Notes: generated from the letters alone by a model not told the origin. 41,950 nt of DNA from an uncultured Ruminococcus sp. (GCA_947175975.1 CAMWOX010000001.1:1-41950); one strand, 5' to 3'; numbered from the stretch's first letter, positions 1 to 6,866 are shown. Numbers and translations: made by a program.

Positions 1-36
1 ATGTAATATCACTCTATCAAAGTCTTTACGGTTCAT
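1..36 (-). CDS. Start of a leftward gene cut by the window edge
   Basis: Twelve codons (MNRKDFDRVILH) read leftward from an ATG at 36 to the window edge without a stop. An AGGTG stretch lies a few bases upstream, and a consensus promoter (86-114) points at it with a leader of about 40 nt. The product cannot be named from so little sequence. It is divergent from darA. The existence of a gene is inferred mainly from promoter plus start; the start codon could be wrong. Confidence 0.5.
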   Translation of the reverse strand, partial: MNRKDFDRVILH

Positions 37-85
37 ATGAAACACCTACAATTCTAATAAATTTGTCTAATAAAATATTAATTTT

Positions 86-114
86 ATTATAACTTATTTT
101 TGATGATCTGTCAA
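86..114 (-). promoter_or_regulatory. Consensus sigma-A promoter, leftward
   Basis: On the minus strand TTGACA (109-114) and TATAAT (86-91) are separated by 17 bp, a perfect housekeeping promoter. It would transcribe the gene leaving the window on the left. It lies back to back with the darA promoter. Confidence 0.8.
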
Positions 115-119
115 GGGGC

Positions 120-148
120 TTGCTTTTTTTTAAAATTTATGCTATAAT
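120..148 (+). promoter_or_regulatory. Promoter of the darA-holB-ricT operon
   Basis: TTGCTT (120-125), a 17-bp spacer and TATAAT (143-148) preceded by TGC, an extended -10. The start is about 27 nt before the darA ATG. Confidence 0.75.
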
Positions 149-181
149 AAATTAAATTATCAATTGCAGGGGAGATTTTTT

Positions 182-499
182 ATGAAACTTGTTTTTGCCA
201 TTGTCAATGATGACGACAGCCAGGCAGTCAGTAAGGCATTGCTGAAATCCGGATTCTATGCAACAAAATTAGCATCCACCGGGAGCTTTCTCAGTGCCGG
301 GAATACGACATTTTTATTATGCGTCGAAGAAAACCGCCTGGAAGAATTAATTACAATTATCCGCCAGAAAAGCCACAAACGCAAAAAAACCGTCCCGAAT
401 GGCATTCCTGCCAGCTCCGGCATTGATTTTCCCGTAGAAGTCGAAGTCGGTGGTGCAATTGTCTTTGTGACAGATATTGAAAGATTTGAAAAAATATGA
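182..499 (+). CDS. darA: Cyclic di-AMP receptor DarA (PstA/YaaQ, PII-like)
   Basis: A 105-residue PII-like protein, the usual length for DarA. The start MKLVFAIVNDDD, the GFYATKLASTGSFLSAGNTT segment and a C-terminal VGGAIVFVTDIERF strand are characteristic of the family, which binds c-di-AMP as a trimer in the cytosol; its downstream partner is generally unknown. I chose the ATG at 182 because AGGGGAG sits just upstream; a longer reading from 164 has no such site and removes it. It overlaps holB by 4 bp (ATGA), so the two are probably coupled. In Bacillus the same locus is yaaO-tmk-darA-yaaR-holB-ricT; tmk and yaaR are missing here, while a YaaO-like gene lies just beyond ricT. The c-di-AMP synthase CdaA is also in this window (26152). 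Confidence 0.95.
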   Translation: MKLVFAIVNDDDSQAVSKALLKSGFYATKLASTGSFLSAGNTTFLLCVEENRLEELITIIRQKSHKRKKTVPNGIPASSGIDFPVEVEVGGAIVFVTDIERFEKI

Positions 500-1479
500 A
501 TCATACTCCTAAAATTTACGGCAATGCAGAAAATCTCCGGCTGATCCAAAATATGAAACAGCATCATCGTCTGCCCCATGCCTGTTTATTCTACGGCGAA
601 AAAGGATCAGGCAGAAAAACACTTGCAGAATATTTTGCCATGACAGCTCTCTGCACAGAGGAAAACGCTCCCTGCGGCGAATGCCGGAATTGCAGAAAAA
701 TCCTGCATAAGAGCCACCCGGATCTAATCTTTCCGGAACATTCCGGTAAAAAACAGGGATTCTCCGTGGAAACTGTCCGGGATGTCTGCCAGGATGCTCT
801 CACTGCACCGAATGAGGCAGATCTGAAAATTTATCTTTTCACAGACTGCGACAGCATCAGCATTCCAGCACAGAATACACTTCTGAAATTAACAGAAGAA
901 CCGCCGGAACATGTCATTCTGGTATTCACTGCCGAACAGAAATCCGCATTCCTGGACACAATGCTGTCCCGAATGATCCAGATCGCTGTCAATCCCTGCA
1001 CCAGGCAGGACTGCGAAACAGCTCTGTTAGCGAAGGGTGTTTCTCCGGAACATGCCCACAATGCTGTCAATGCCTGTGGCGGCAATATCGGACTGGCTCT
1101 GCAATGGCTGGAAGATGATACCATGCAGGAATGCACCCGGCAGGTAATCGCTCTCACAAATGCTGTTTTTACCAGAAAGCATTATCAGATACTCAGTATC
1201 CTGCATGGTTATGAGAAAGACCGTCAGAAAGCCATGTATTTCCTGAAACTGGTCAGTCTGCAATTCCGGGATGCTATGATTTTAAAATATCAGAATCCAG
1301 ATGATCCTGCCCCTGTACTCGCAGGATGTGACAGGGACAGCGCACAGGCATTATCTTCCATTCTGACGGCAAGCCGTGCCATTCAGTTACAGGATGCTGT
1401 CCGGGATGCCTGTCTGGCAATGGAATCCAATGTCAGCACAAAACTTGCACTTGCCGCACTCGGTGGCAGATTGTTATAA
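496..1479 (+). CDS. holB: DNA polymerase III delta' subunit
   Basis: A 327-residue clamp-loader AAA+ protein. Seen: a P-loop-like GEKGSGRKT near residue 35, a four-cysteine zinc site (CTEENAPCGECRNCRK), a TLLKLTEEPPEH segment and a sensor/arginine-finger-like SRMIQI. Delta' is the stator of the clamp loader, which opens the beta sliding clamp for loading during replication. The second gene of the darA operon, it overlaps darA by 4 bp and is followed by ricT after 33 bp. The C-terminal third is less conserved, as usual for this subunit. Confidence 0.93.
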   Translation: MNHTPKIYGNAENLRLIQNMKQHHRLPHACLFYGEKGSGRKTLAEYFAMTALCTEENAPCGECRNCRKILHKSHPDLIFPEHSGKKQGFSVETVRDVCQDALTAPNEADLKIYLFTDCDSISIPAQNTLLKLTEEPPEHVILVFTAEQKSAFLDTMLSRMIQIAVNPCTRQDCETALLAKGVSPEHAHNAVNACGGNIGLALQWLEDDTMQECTRQVIALTNAVFTRKHYQILSILHGYEKDRQKAMYFLKLVSLQFRDAMILKYQNPDDPAPVLAGCDRDSAQALSSILTASRAIQLQDAVRDACLAMESNVSTKLALAALGGRLL

Positions 1480-1512
1480 TATCGGACGCACAGCGTCAGA
1501 AAGGATTGCACT

Positions 1513-2382
1513 ATGATTGAAATCGTAGGTGTCAGATTTGAAAATTCCAATAAAATCTACTATTTTGCACCAAATGGATTAACACTTGCACTCGGCACAA
1601 AAGTCATTGTGGAGACTGCCAAAGGTATAGACTGGGGAACAGTTGCACTCCAGAATAAAAAGCTCCCGGATGAGAGCATTGTTTCTTCGCTGAAATCCAT
1701 TGTCAGAATTATGAATAAAGAAGATTTCCGGACACTGGAACTCAATAAACAGAAAGAAGTAAAAGCATTCACAATCTGTGAACAGAAAATTGAGGCGCAT
1801 AAACTGAAAATGCGACTGGTAGATGTCAGCTGTGCATTTGACAACAGCAAGCTGTTATTCTATTTCACAGCAGATTCCCGTGTGGATTTCCGGGAACTAG
1901 TCAAGGATCTGGCATCCATATTCCGGATGCGGATTGAACTGCGTCAAATTGGTGTCCGGGATGAAGCGAAAATGTTCGGAGGACTGGGAATCTGCGGACG
2001 GGAATTTTGCTGTCGTGGCTATCTGAGCGATTTTCAGCCTGTTTCGATCAAGATGGCAAAAGAACAAGGCCTGTCCCTGAATCCGACAAAGATCTCCGGT
2101 ACTTGCGGCAGACTGATGTGTTGTCTGAAACACGAACAGGAAGTCTACGAAGAATTGCAGAAAATCACCCCCCGGATCGGTTCACTTGTAAAAACTCCCA
2201 ACGGAAAAGGTCGTGTAGAAGATGCCAATCTGATTACTGGAAAATTAAGAATCCGTCCAGAAAAAGAAGAAGACGTTCCTTATACGATTGACAGATCCGA
2301 AGTGGAAATCATCCGTGCAGGAAAAAATCAGAACCGGATGACAAAAGAAGAAAAAGAATGTCGGAAACTGGAGAAAAAATAA
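1513..2382 (+). CDS. ricT: PSP1-domain protein RicT (YaaT)
   Basis: A 289-residue PSP1 family protein. The cysteine motifs CGREFCCRGYL and CGRLMCCLKHE around residues 160-200 match the conserved cysteines by which the Bacillus RicA-RicF-RicT (Y-complex) binds Fe-S clusters. In Bacillus this complex stimulates RNase Y processing of mRNAs and affects sporulation, competence and biofilm formation. An AGAAAGGA site precedes the ATG. It is the last gene of the darA-holB-ricT operon and has a lysine/glutamate-rich C-terminus. RicA and RicF are not in the window. Confidence 0.93.
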   Translation: MIEIVGVRFENSNKIYYFAPNGLTLALGTKVIVETAKGIDWGTVALQNKKLPDESIVSSLKSIVRIMNKEDFRTLELNKQKEVKAFTICEQKIEAHKLKMRLVDVSCAFDNSKLLFYFTADSRVDFRELVKDLASIFRMRIELRQIGVRDEAKMFGGLGICGREFCCRGYLSDFQPVSIKMAKEQGLSLNPTKISGTCGRLMCCLKHEQEVYEELQKITPRIGSLVKTPNGKGRVEDANLITGKLRIRPEKEEDVPYTIDRSEVEIIRAGKNQNRMTKEEKECRKLEKK

Positions 2383-2452
2383 AATTTCTTGTTCAATATG
2401 CAGAATATTTCGTCATGAATTTAGTGATTTTTACAAAATTTCTGAAAAATCA

Positions 2453-2481
2453 TTGACAAAATACATGAACTATGCTATAAT
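2453..2481 (+). promoter_or_regulatory. Consensus promoter with no downstream gene
   Basis: TTGACA (2453-2458), 17 bp, TATAAT (2476-2481) with TGC before the -10: full consensus at both boxes plus an extended -10. No gene follows on this strand before the intrinsic terminator at 2518-2548; the next rightward gene starts at 5527. Confidence 0.8.
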
Positions 2482-2487
2482 AAAATC

Positions 2488-2548
2488 ATCATAAATCCTA
2501 CATCCTTATTATTTTTTGGAGCAGTTCTGCGAAGAACTGCTTTTTTTT
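2488..2548 (+). ncRNA. Candidate small RNA, about 60 nt
   Basis: The interval between a perfect promoter and a strong terminator. It holds no credible open reading frame; the 5' part is pyrimidine-rich (UCCUACAUCCUU) and unpaired, followed by the terminator hairpin. This is the layout of a short trans-acting RNA. Inference only: no known family was recognised and no expression data are available. The alternative is a degenerate leader whose gene was lost. Confidence 0.45.
2518..2548 (+). terminator. Intrinsic terminator after ricT / candidate sRNA
   Basis: A 9-bp stem, AGCAGTTCT paired with AGAACTGCT around a short loop, followed by eight T. It can end both read-through from ricT and the short transcript from the 2453 promoter. 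Confidence 0.9.
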
Positions 2549-2550
2549 GC

Positions 2551-2585
2551 AAAAAAATCATCCGGAATTGCTTTCCGGATGATTT
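2551..2585 (-). terminator. Intrinsic terminator of the decarboxylase-lipoprotein operon
   Basis: On the minus strand AAATCATCCGGAA pairs with TTCCGGATGATTT around a 5-nt loop and is followed by a T run (2551-2557). It begins 4 bp after the stop of the leftward lipoprotein gene. Confidence 0.92.
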
Positions 2586-2588
2586 GGT

Positions 2589-3257
2589 TCAGGATTCACT
2601 TTGAGCATAACCTAACAGAATGGCATCAATCTCCTGCCAGGTTGTTCCACTGACATTATTTTCTCCTGTACCAATGATGAAATCATACTGTACAGGCTCT
2701 AAATAACCTAACTCTTCCAGAGATGCATTCAGAATCCGCAGAACTTGTCTTGCATAGACTTCCTCCAGCATATCCGCTTTTTGTTTTGTCTTTGCTCTTG
2801 TATATCTGGGTGTAAAATCATTCTCATAGTAATCTTTTACTTCCGGTGCAGTCTTTTCCCAGAAATCCACTGGAGAAAGAATCAGCGTCACCTGATAAGC
2901 CTGGTCTGTCTGTACGACTTCTCGGATAGTATATTTTGTCTGCATGAGAATCTGTTGTGCAAGCGTGTCATACTGTCCAATCATTTCTTCACTGATCTTG
3001 TCAGAATCAATGCCATAATAATTCCGAATCCGTTCACTCAGGGCATCTCTTTCATCCCAGAATAATTCTGTTGCCTCCGGAATCGTGTAGATAGTCATAC
3101 TGCAATATGCCTGATAATCTCCATGATAACTGCAATCAAGCACTGCCTGTACATAATCTCGATAAGTCGTCCCTGCAAAACCGCACCCCGTGAACCGCAG
3201 AATCCCGGACAGGCACAGGATCGCCGCCATGCATCTTAAAATTCTGCCCCTGCTCAT
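2589..3257 (-). CDS. Hypothetical lipoprotein
   Basis: A 222-residue protein with an N-terminal hydrophobic segment and a lipobox ending FTGC at about residue 25, so it is probably anchored to the outer face of the membrane. The mature part is mostly helical-looking with many acidic and aromatic residues and no motif I recognise; the YRDYVQAVLDCSYHGDYQAY opening recalls the DUF5105 type of Firmicutes lipoproteins, a weak resemblance. It overlaps the preceding lipoprotein gene by 4 bp and is the last gene of a three-gene operon headed by a decarboxylase. Function unknown. Confidence 0.8.
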   Translation of the reverse strand: MSRGRILRCMAAILCLSGILRFTGCGFAGTTYRDYVQAVLDCSYHGDYQAYCSMTIYTIPEATELFWDERDALSERIRNYYGIDSDKISEEMIGQYDTLAQQILMQTKYTIREVVQTDQAYQVTLILSPVDFWEKTAPEVKDYYENDFTPRYTRAKTKQKADMLEEVYARQVLRILNASLEELGYLEPVQYDFIIGTGENNVSGTTWQEIDAILLGYAQSES

Positions 3258-4078
3258 GATGCCTGCTTCTCTTCCGGACTAATATGCAGAGGGATAGAGT
3301 TGCCCTCTTCATCGTAAAATACAATATTATCCAGATAAAAATCTGAAATATTCTGCATTCCCTTACGCATGACAGTAAAATTCACATCTTCTACAGAACT
3401 ATCCCAGCACTTTCCGGATTCTGCAAGCAGAAATTGAAACTCCACATGACAGGCATCGGATCTTTGCAGATCATATTGATTGATATCCTCTGCGGCAAAA
3501 TCTGCAAAATCATACCATTCGCCGTCCGCACAGACCGTACCGCCACCGCCGCCGATCCAACCGGGTACTTGCAGAAATTCACCATCATCATTCTGAAATA
3601 AATTTTCTTTGGCTTCTGCATACAGATCAAACCCAATACGCCGGACACTCTCAAGCTGATCCGGATTCAGGAGCTGTCCGACAGAAATCCGGATCTTCTG
3701 GACAGCATCTGTCAAATTTTCAGAACCTGTTGACAGATCTGTAAATTTCAGCATGAAATTACCGTCTATATTTTCAACAGAAAGCTTGCCCTCTGCACAG
3801 CCAGCATCATCATTCATGACAGTCACAAAATGACAGCTCCCATCGTTGAAATTCACAGCATTCAGATCTGCTGCCGGGAATGCTGCATTTGTATGCGATT
3901 GTGTTTCCGGCTCGGATTCTGTATCAGAAATCGTTTCCTGTTCTGTCTGTGCTGCACTTTCCGGAATACTGCTGTCCGAATCTGTCTGTGAATCTATTTC
4001 ATTTCGGCATCCTGTACACAGGATCAGCAAGGCGGACAGCATGATGATATTTCCTGAAAAATTTCGCAATCTATTCAA
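3254..4078 (-). CDS. Hypothetical lipoprotein, possible carbohydrate-binding fold
   Basis: A 274-residue lipoprotein: hydrophobic signal with LCTGC lipobox near residue 24, then about 45 residues rich in Ser, Thr, Glu and Asp (a flexible linker), then one globular domain. The domain ends DFYLDNIVFYDEEGNSIPL, a closing strand common in jelly-roll carbohydrate-binding modules of ruminococci, and contains a glycine run GWIGGGGGTV. The CBM-like fold is my inference. Overlaps of 4 bp at both ends couple it with the decarboxylase upstream and the second lipoprotein downstream. Ligand unknown. Confidence 0.82.
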   Translation of the reverse strand: MNRLRNFSGNIIMLSALLILCTGCRNEIDSQTDSDSSIPESAAQTEQETISDTESEPETQSHTNAAFPAADLNAVNFNDGSCHFVTVMNDDAGCAEGKLSVENIDGNFMLKFTDLSTGSENLTDAVQKIRISVGQLLNPDQLESVRRIGFDLYAEAKENLFQNDDGEFLQVPGWIGGGGGTVCADGEWYDFADFAAEDINQYDLQRSDACHVEFQFLLAESGKCWDSSVEDVNFTVMRKGMQNISDFYLDNIVFYDEEGNSIPLHISPEEKQAS

Positions 4079-5421
4079 AATAACCCCTCATTTCTGAAAT
4101 CGTAATTTTTCATAACCGCAATCTGATCCAAATCATAGAACTGCATGAGTCGGATTCCATTTTTGGTAATTCTTTCACCACTGAGAACAATCGGCACAGC
4201 TGGCGGACAGGGGACTTGCACACAACTACAAATTCTTCCCTCCGCCTGTTCCGGATGGATCACTTCCCAGGAAGAGAGTGCCGCAGTCCGCAAATCGCAG
4301 ACAATCTCCGGTTCTGACAGATCCGGGGGAATCCATAGTGGAATGTGCTGTCTGTCCGGACAATCCTGCAATGCAAATTCTAATTCTGCAAAATCCTGAT
4401 CGGTCATCATGGGCGACAATAATAATACCAGACACGTCTTATCCGCATATTCACACTCAATCCGGTATTTCTTTCTCAGAATTTCAGACAACACCAAACC
4501 ATTCACACGCAACGTCAGATGCATGGGATCAGTGCCGATCAAATCATATTTTCCTGCCAATCCGGCTTTCAATTTTTGTATCCGTTCTTCGCATTCTAAA
4601 ATACTTTCTCTGCCCTGGACGGCAAGCCATTCTGTGCAAGACTCCAGCGACTGCATAATCAGATAAGACGGACTTGTCGAGCCGAATAACTGCATATGCT
4701 GTTTGAGCATTCGGGCATCCTCCGGATTTTTCACATGCAGGAATGCACCGCCCGTGAGTGCCGGAAGCGTCTTATGTGCGGAATCACAGCAGAAATCTGC
4801 TCCCAGTGCAATCGGATGCTGATTTTTTTTCAGAAATGCCGCATGTGCGCCATGTGCATGATCGACAATCAATCTGGCATGATACTTTCTACAAATCCTG
4901 GACAAGCCTGCAATATCCTGCAAATTGCCCAGATAATCCGGTGAAGTAACATACACACAAGCCAATCCGGAAGTCTCCTGCAAAGCTGTCTCAAAATCCG
5001 ATAATAAATAACTACCTCCGATCAGAGAACCCGATCTTGGAACTACCCATTTCACAGGCAGATCCAGTAAAACACAACTGTTCAGGAATGCCCTGTGAAC
5101 CGTCCGTGCAGCAATGACAGTTCTCTGTTCTGATTTCATCTGTGCAAGCATTGCTTGGATGCAGAGCGTTGATCCTCCGGCACTCCAGCAAGTCGCTCCC
5201 GTTCCATAAAGTTCTGCTGTCCTGTATTCTGCCTGTTTGAGAATACCACTGGATTCAAACAGGCTGTCAGCACCTGCAATTTCTGTAATATCCCAGGCAT
5301 ATGCCCCGGAAAGCGATTCCATCAGGGATCTCCCTTTATGACCGGGCATATGCATACGGAGCATTTGATTTTTTTGGTAATTTTCTAAAAAACCTGTTAA
5401 AGTTTCTGCAATTTGCGACAT
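4075..5421 (-). CDS. Orn/Lys/Arg decarboxylase family protein (YaaO-like)
   Basis: A 448-residue fold-type I PLP enzyme. Seen: N-terminal MHMPGHKG, HAHGAH in the cofactor site, and DSAHKTLPALTGGAFLH with the PLP lysine, all typical of the family that decarboxylates lysine, ornithine or arginine to polyamines. It is the short form found in Bacillus as YaaO, which sits next to tmk-darA-holB-ricT, and the neighbourhood here agrees. Substrate cannot be told from sequence. It heads an operon whose other two members are lipoproteins, an odd partnership for a cytosolic enzyme. The Shine-Dalgarno site (AAGAGG) is rather far from the ATG. Confidence 0.9.
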   Translation of the reverse strand: MSQIAETLTGFLENYQKNQMLRMHMPGHKGRSLMESLSGAYAWDITEIAGADSLFESSGILKQAEYRTAELYGTGATCWSAGGSTLCIQAMLAQMKSEQRTVIAARTVHRAFLNSCVLLDLPVKWVVPRSGSLIGGSYLLSDFETALQETSGLACVYVTSPDYLGNLQDIAGLSRICRKYHARLIVDHAHGAHAAFLKKNQHPIALGADFCCDSAHKTLPALTGGAFLHVKNPEDARMLKQHMQLFGSTSPSYLIMQSLESCTEWLAVQGRESILECEERIQKLKAGLAGKYDLIGTDPMHLTLRVNGLVLSEILRKKYRIECEYADKTCLVLLLSPMMTDQDFAELEFALQDCPDRQHIPLWIPPDLSEPEIVCDLRTAALSSWEVIHPEQAEGRICSCVQVPCPPAVPIVLSGERITKNGIRLMQFYDLDQIAVMKNYDFRNEGLF

Positions 5422-5438
5422 ATTTTTTTAAAAACCTC

Positions 5439-5467
5439 TTGACAAACGGAAAAAAATCCTGTAGAAT
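5439..5467 (+). promoter_or_regulatory. Promoter of the sigma region 4 gene pair
   Basis: TTGACA (5439-5444), 17 bp, TAGAAT (5462-5467). Transcription would begin near 5474, immediately before the SOS-type palindrome. Confidence 0.8.
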
Positions 5468-5477
5468 AAGAAACAAT

Positions 5478-5497
5478 AATAGAACATATGTTCTATT
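5478..5497. promoter_or_regulatory. LexA-type SOS box
   Basis: A perfect 20-bp palindrome with core GAACATATGTTC. It matches the Gram-positive LexA consensus GAAC-N4-GTTC exactly. It covers about +4 to +24 of the transcript from the promoter just upstream, a position suited to repression. The leftward decarboxylase gene starts 57 bp away on the other side, so control of that gene is possible but less obvious. LexA binding is inferred from the consensus. Confidence 0.8.
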
Positions 5498-5526
5498 TAT
5501 CATCCTCCAGGAAAGGACAGATTATA

Positions 5527-5751
5527 TTGCAGGATTTAATTTCAGACTACGAAAACAGCAGACTGCTGCTTCAAAAACGCATTCATGAACTCAATCAACA
5601 ACTCAGAAATGCTTCTCTTCAAACAATAGAACGAGAACTGCTCACAGCCAGACGAGACATGCTCTACAAGGAACACACGGAATTGCTTCTTGTGATTGCT
5701 GACATGCGCAGGCATCTCGCACAGACATCCCAGAAAGGAGTACACTCATGA
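5527..5751 (+). CDS. Small coiled-coil protein paired with sigma region 4 protein
   Basis: A 74-residue, charged, all-helical-looking protein with heptad-like leucines (LISDYENSRLLLQKRIHEL...). I chose the TTG at 5527 because AGGAAAGGA lies about 9 bp upstream; the earlier in-frame ATG at 5488 lies inside the SOS palindrome and has no ribosome binding site. It overlaps the next gene by 4 bp (ATGA), so the two proteins are probably made together. No family recognised. By analogy with Bacillus SigO-RsoA, where two small proteins make one sigma factor, it may be the partner of the region 4 protein; it could also be a regulator of it. Confidence 0.75.
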   Translation: MQDLISDYENSRLLLQKRIHELNQQLRNASLQTIERELLTARRDMLYKEHTELLLVIADMRRHLAQTSQKGVHS

Positions 5752-6077
5752 GACAGAAACGTATCCCGGCATATCTGCTCGAATCAGACCAGGAGATCCT
5801 CCGGGATCTCACGGGAGCATCTGCCACCAACCGGAAACAGATAGAAACGGCAAAAAAAGCCCTTGCAGAAGTCATTACGCAGGATCTCACACCCCGACAG
5901 CGTGAAATGATTAATTTTTATTACTATCAGAATCTGAATCACAGACAGATCGCTGAACAGCTCGGCATTGACAGCTCCACTGTCTGTCGGACGCTTCAGC
6001 GTGCCAGAAACAGAATCTACAAAGCCTTGCATATTTATTTTGATTATCTCTATTTCCGGCTTGAAGAAGATTCCTGA
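5748..6077 (+). CDS. Sigma-70 region 4-like DNA-binding protein
   Basis: A 109-residue protein whose C-terminal half, LTPRQREMINFYYYQNLNH then RQIAEQLGIDSSTVCRTLQ, is a clear sigma-70 region 4 helix-turn-helix, normally the -35-reading module. There is no region 2, so alone it should not melt a -10 element. Similar stand-alone region 4 proteins act as phage late regulators (ArpU/DUF1492 type) or as half of a split sigma factor. AGAAAGGAG precedes the ATG. It shares the SOS-box promoter with the 74-residue protein. No phage structural genes are nearby. Targets unknown. Confidence 0.88.
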   Translation: MRQKRIPAYLLESDQEILRDLTGASATNRKQIETAKKALAEVITQDLTPRQREMINFYYYQNLNHRQIAEQLGIDSSTVCRTLQRARNRIYKALHIYFDYLYFRLEEDS

Positions 6078-6096
6078 ATCTGCAAATCAGGATAAC

Positions 6097-6120
6097 AACA
6101 AAAGCCCCCGAAAGAGGGCT
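6097..6120 (-). terminator. Intrinsic terminator of tRNA-Gln
   Basis: On the minus strand AGCCCTC and GGGGGCT form a 7-bp stem (one G-T pair) with a TTTC loop, followed by TTTT. It lies about 30 bp past the tRNA 3' end. It also closes the space behind the sigma region 4 gene. Confidence 0.8.
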
Positions 6121-6149
6121 GTACGCTGTGATCATCACAAGATCCTTGA

Positions 6150-6221
6150 TTGGGATGGCGAGATTCGAACTCACGACTGACGGAGTCAAAGTCCGTTGCC
6201 TTACCGCTTGGCTACACCCCA
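6150..6221 (-). tRNA. tRNA-Gln (UUG anticodon)
   Basis: A 72-nt cloverleaf: acceptor TGGGGTG paired with CATCCCA, D arm GCC...GGC, anticodon stem ACGGA/TCCGT with loop CTTTGAC (anticodon TTG), T arm GTGAG-TTCGAAT-CTCGC, discriminator A. CCA is not encoded. It has its own consensus promoter and terminator and reads codon CAA (CAG by wobble). It sits between the SOS-box gene pair and the MazF gene, at the left border of an accessory-looking stretch, but no att-type duplication of its 3' end was seen. Confidence 0.97.
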
Positions 6222-6239
6222 GTACTTTTTACAAGTATT

Positions 6240-6268
6240 ATTATAACATATTTTACGGACTTTGTCAA
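6240..6268 (-). promoter_or_regulatory. Promoter of tRNA-Gln
   Basis: On the minus strand TTGACA (6263-6268), 17 bp, TATAAT (6240-6245): full consensus, about 18 bp before the mature tRNA 5' end. Confidence 0.9.
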
Positions 6269-6303
6269 GCACCTGATTCTAATTTTCTGCATAAATTATT
6301 AAC

Positions 6304-6352
6304 AGCAGAGAAAATCTGCTCCGGCATGTATAAATCGCTCCGAAACAGCGAT
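6304..6352 (+). promoter_or_regulatory. Two tandem hairpins upstream of mazF
   Basis: AGCAGA/TCTGCT (6304-6320) and ATCGCT/AGCGAT (6334-6352) are two short perfect stems in the space before mazF. I found no convincing promoter for mazF, so whether they are RNA leader structures or DNA operator sites is open. Confidence 0.3.
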
Positions 6353-6424
6353 ACTAGAAACAGGAAAATTTATTTGAATTATTTTTTACATTTTATTTTC
6401 AAATCTTTAAGGAGTGTTTTTGCT

Positions 6425-6772
6425 ATGATGTCCGTGAAACGTGGAGAAATTTATTATGCTGATCTCAGCCCTGTTGTCGGCTCGGAACAGGGCGGCATCC
6501 GTCCAGTACTTATCGTACAGAATGATGTCGGAAACCGTCACAGTCCGACTGTCATCGCTGCGGCAATCACCAGCCGGCTGGATAAAGCGAAACTACCGAC
6601 GCATATCTCATTAGAAGCAGCAAGCTGCGGCTTACAGAAAGACAGTATCGTCCTGTTGGAACAGATCCGTACATTGGATAAGAAACGTCTGAAAGACAGA
6701 ATGGGATCACTTGATCCGAATGCAATGGATCGTGTGGACAATGCACTTTCTATCAGTTTTGGATTGCATTAA
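6425..6772 (+). CDS. mazF: MazF/PemK-family endoribonuclease toxin
   Basis: A 115-residue protein with the family landmarks: N-terminal KRGEIYYADLSPVVGSEQGG, RPVLIVQNDVGN, a T(S) on the strand IAAAITSRL and LLEQIRTLDKKRL. These toxins cut single-stranded mRNA at short motifs; in Bacillus the homologue NdoA is neutralised by NdoAI encoded just upstream. Here no antitoxin gene is present: the space to the left holds only the tRNA and two hairpins. I chose ATG 6425 (or 6428) because AAGGAG lies 10 bp upstream; the longer open frame runs through the tRNA and is spurious. Clostridial mazF genes are often chromosomal and sometimes solitary. Confidence 0.93.
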   Translation: MMSVKRGEIYYADLSPVVGSEQGGIRPVLIVQNDVGNRHSPTVIAAAITSRLDKAKLPTHISLEAASCGLQKDSIVLLEQIRTLDKKRLKDRMGSLDPNAMDRVDNALSISFGLH

Positions 6773-6779
6773 TGATTAG

Positions 6780-6818
6780 AAAAATACCCTTGATTATACG
6801 AGCGATACTCATATAGAA
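6780..6818 (+). repeat. Left terminal inverted repeat of a CPBP gene cassette
   Basis: A 39-bp sequence starting AAAAATACCC that recurs inverted at 7692-7730 with 32 of 39 positions identical; the inner 16 bp are identical. A TGATTA block just outside it (6773-6778) is also inverted at the other end (7734-7739). It begins 8 bp after the mazF stop codon. Confidence 0.75.
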
Positions 6819-6823
6819 GCAAT

Positions 6824-6866
6824 GCCCGCAAGTAGTTTTTCAACTGCTTTCGGGCTTGTTTTAATT
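6824..6866 (+). terminator. Intrinsic terminator downstream of mazF
   Basis: GCCCG pairs with CGGGC and GTAGTT with AACTGC around a TTTC loop, followed by TTGTTTTAATTATTTTTTT. Orientation suits mazF, although the left inverted repeat lies between the gene and this hairpin. Confidence 0.75.

Noticed and set aside
5488..5526. ATG at 5488 as start of the coiled-coil gene
   Set aside because: It lies in the centre of the SOS palindrome and has no ribosome binding site; TTG 5527 has AGGAAAGGA upstream.
6128..6424. N-terminal extension of the MazF reading frame
   Set aside because: It crosses the tRNA-Gln gene and its promoter; the family length and AAGGAG fit the start at 6425.
6097..6425. Integration site at tRNA-Gln
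   Set aside because: No second copy of the tRNA 3' end and no integrase were found in the window.
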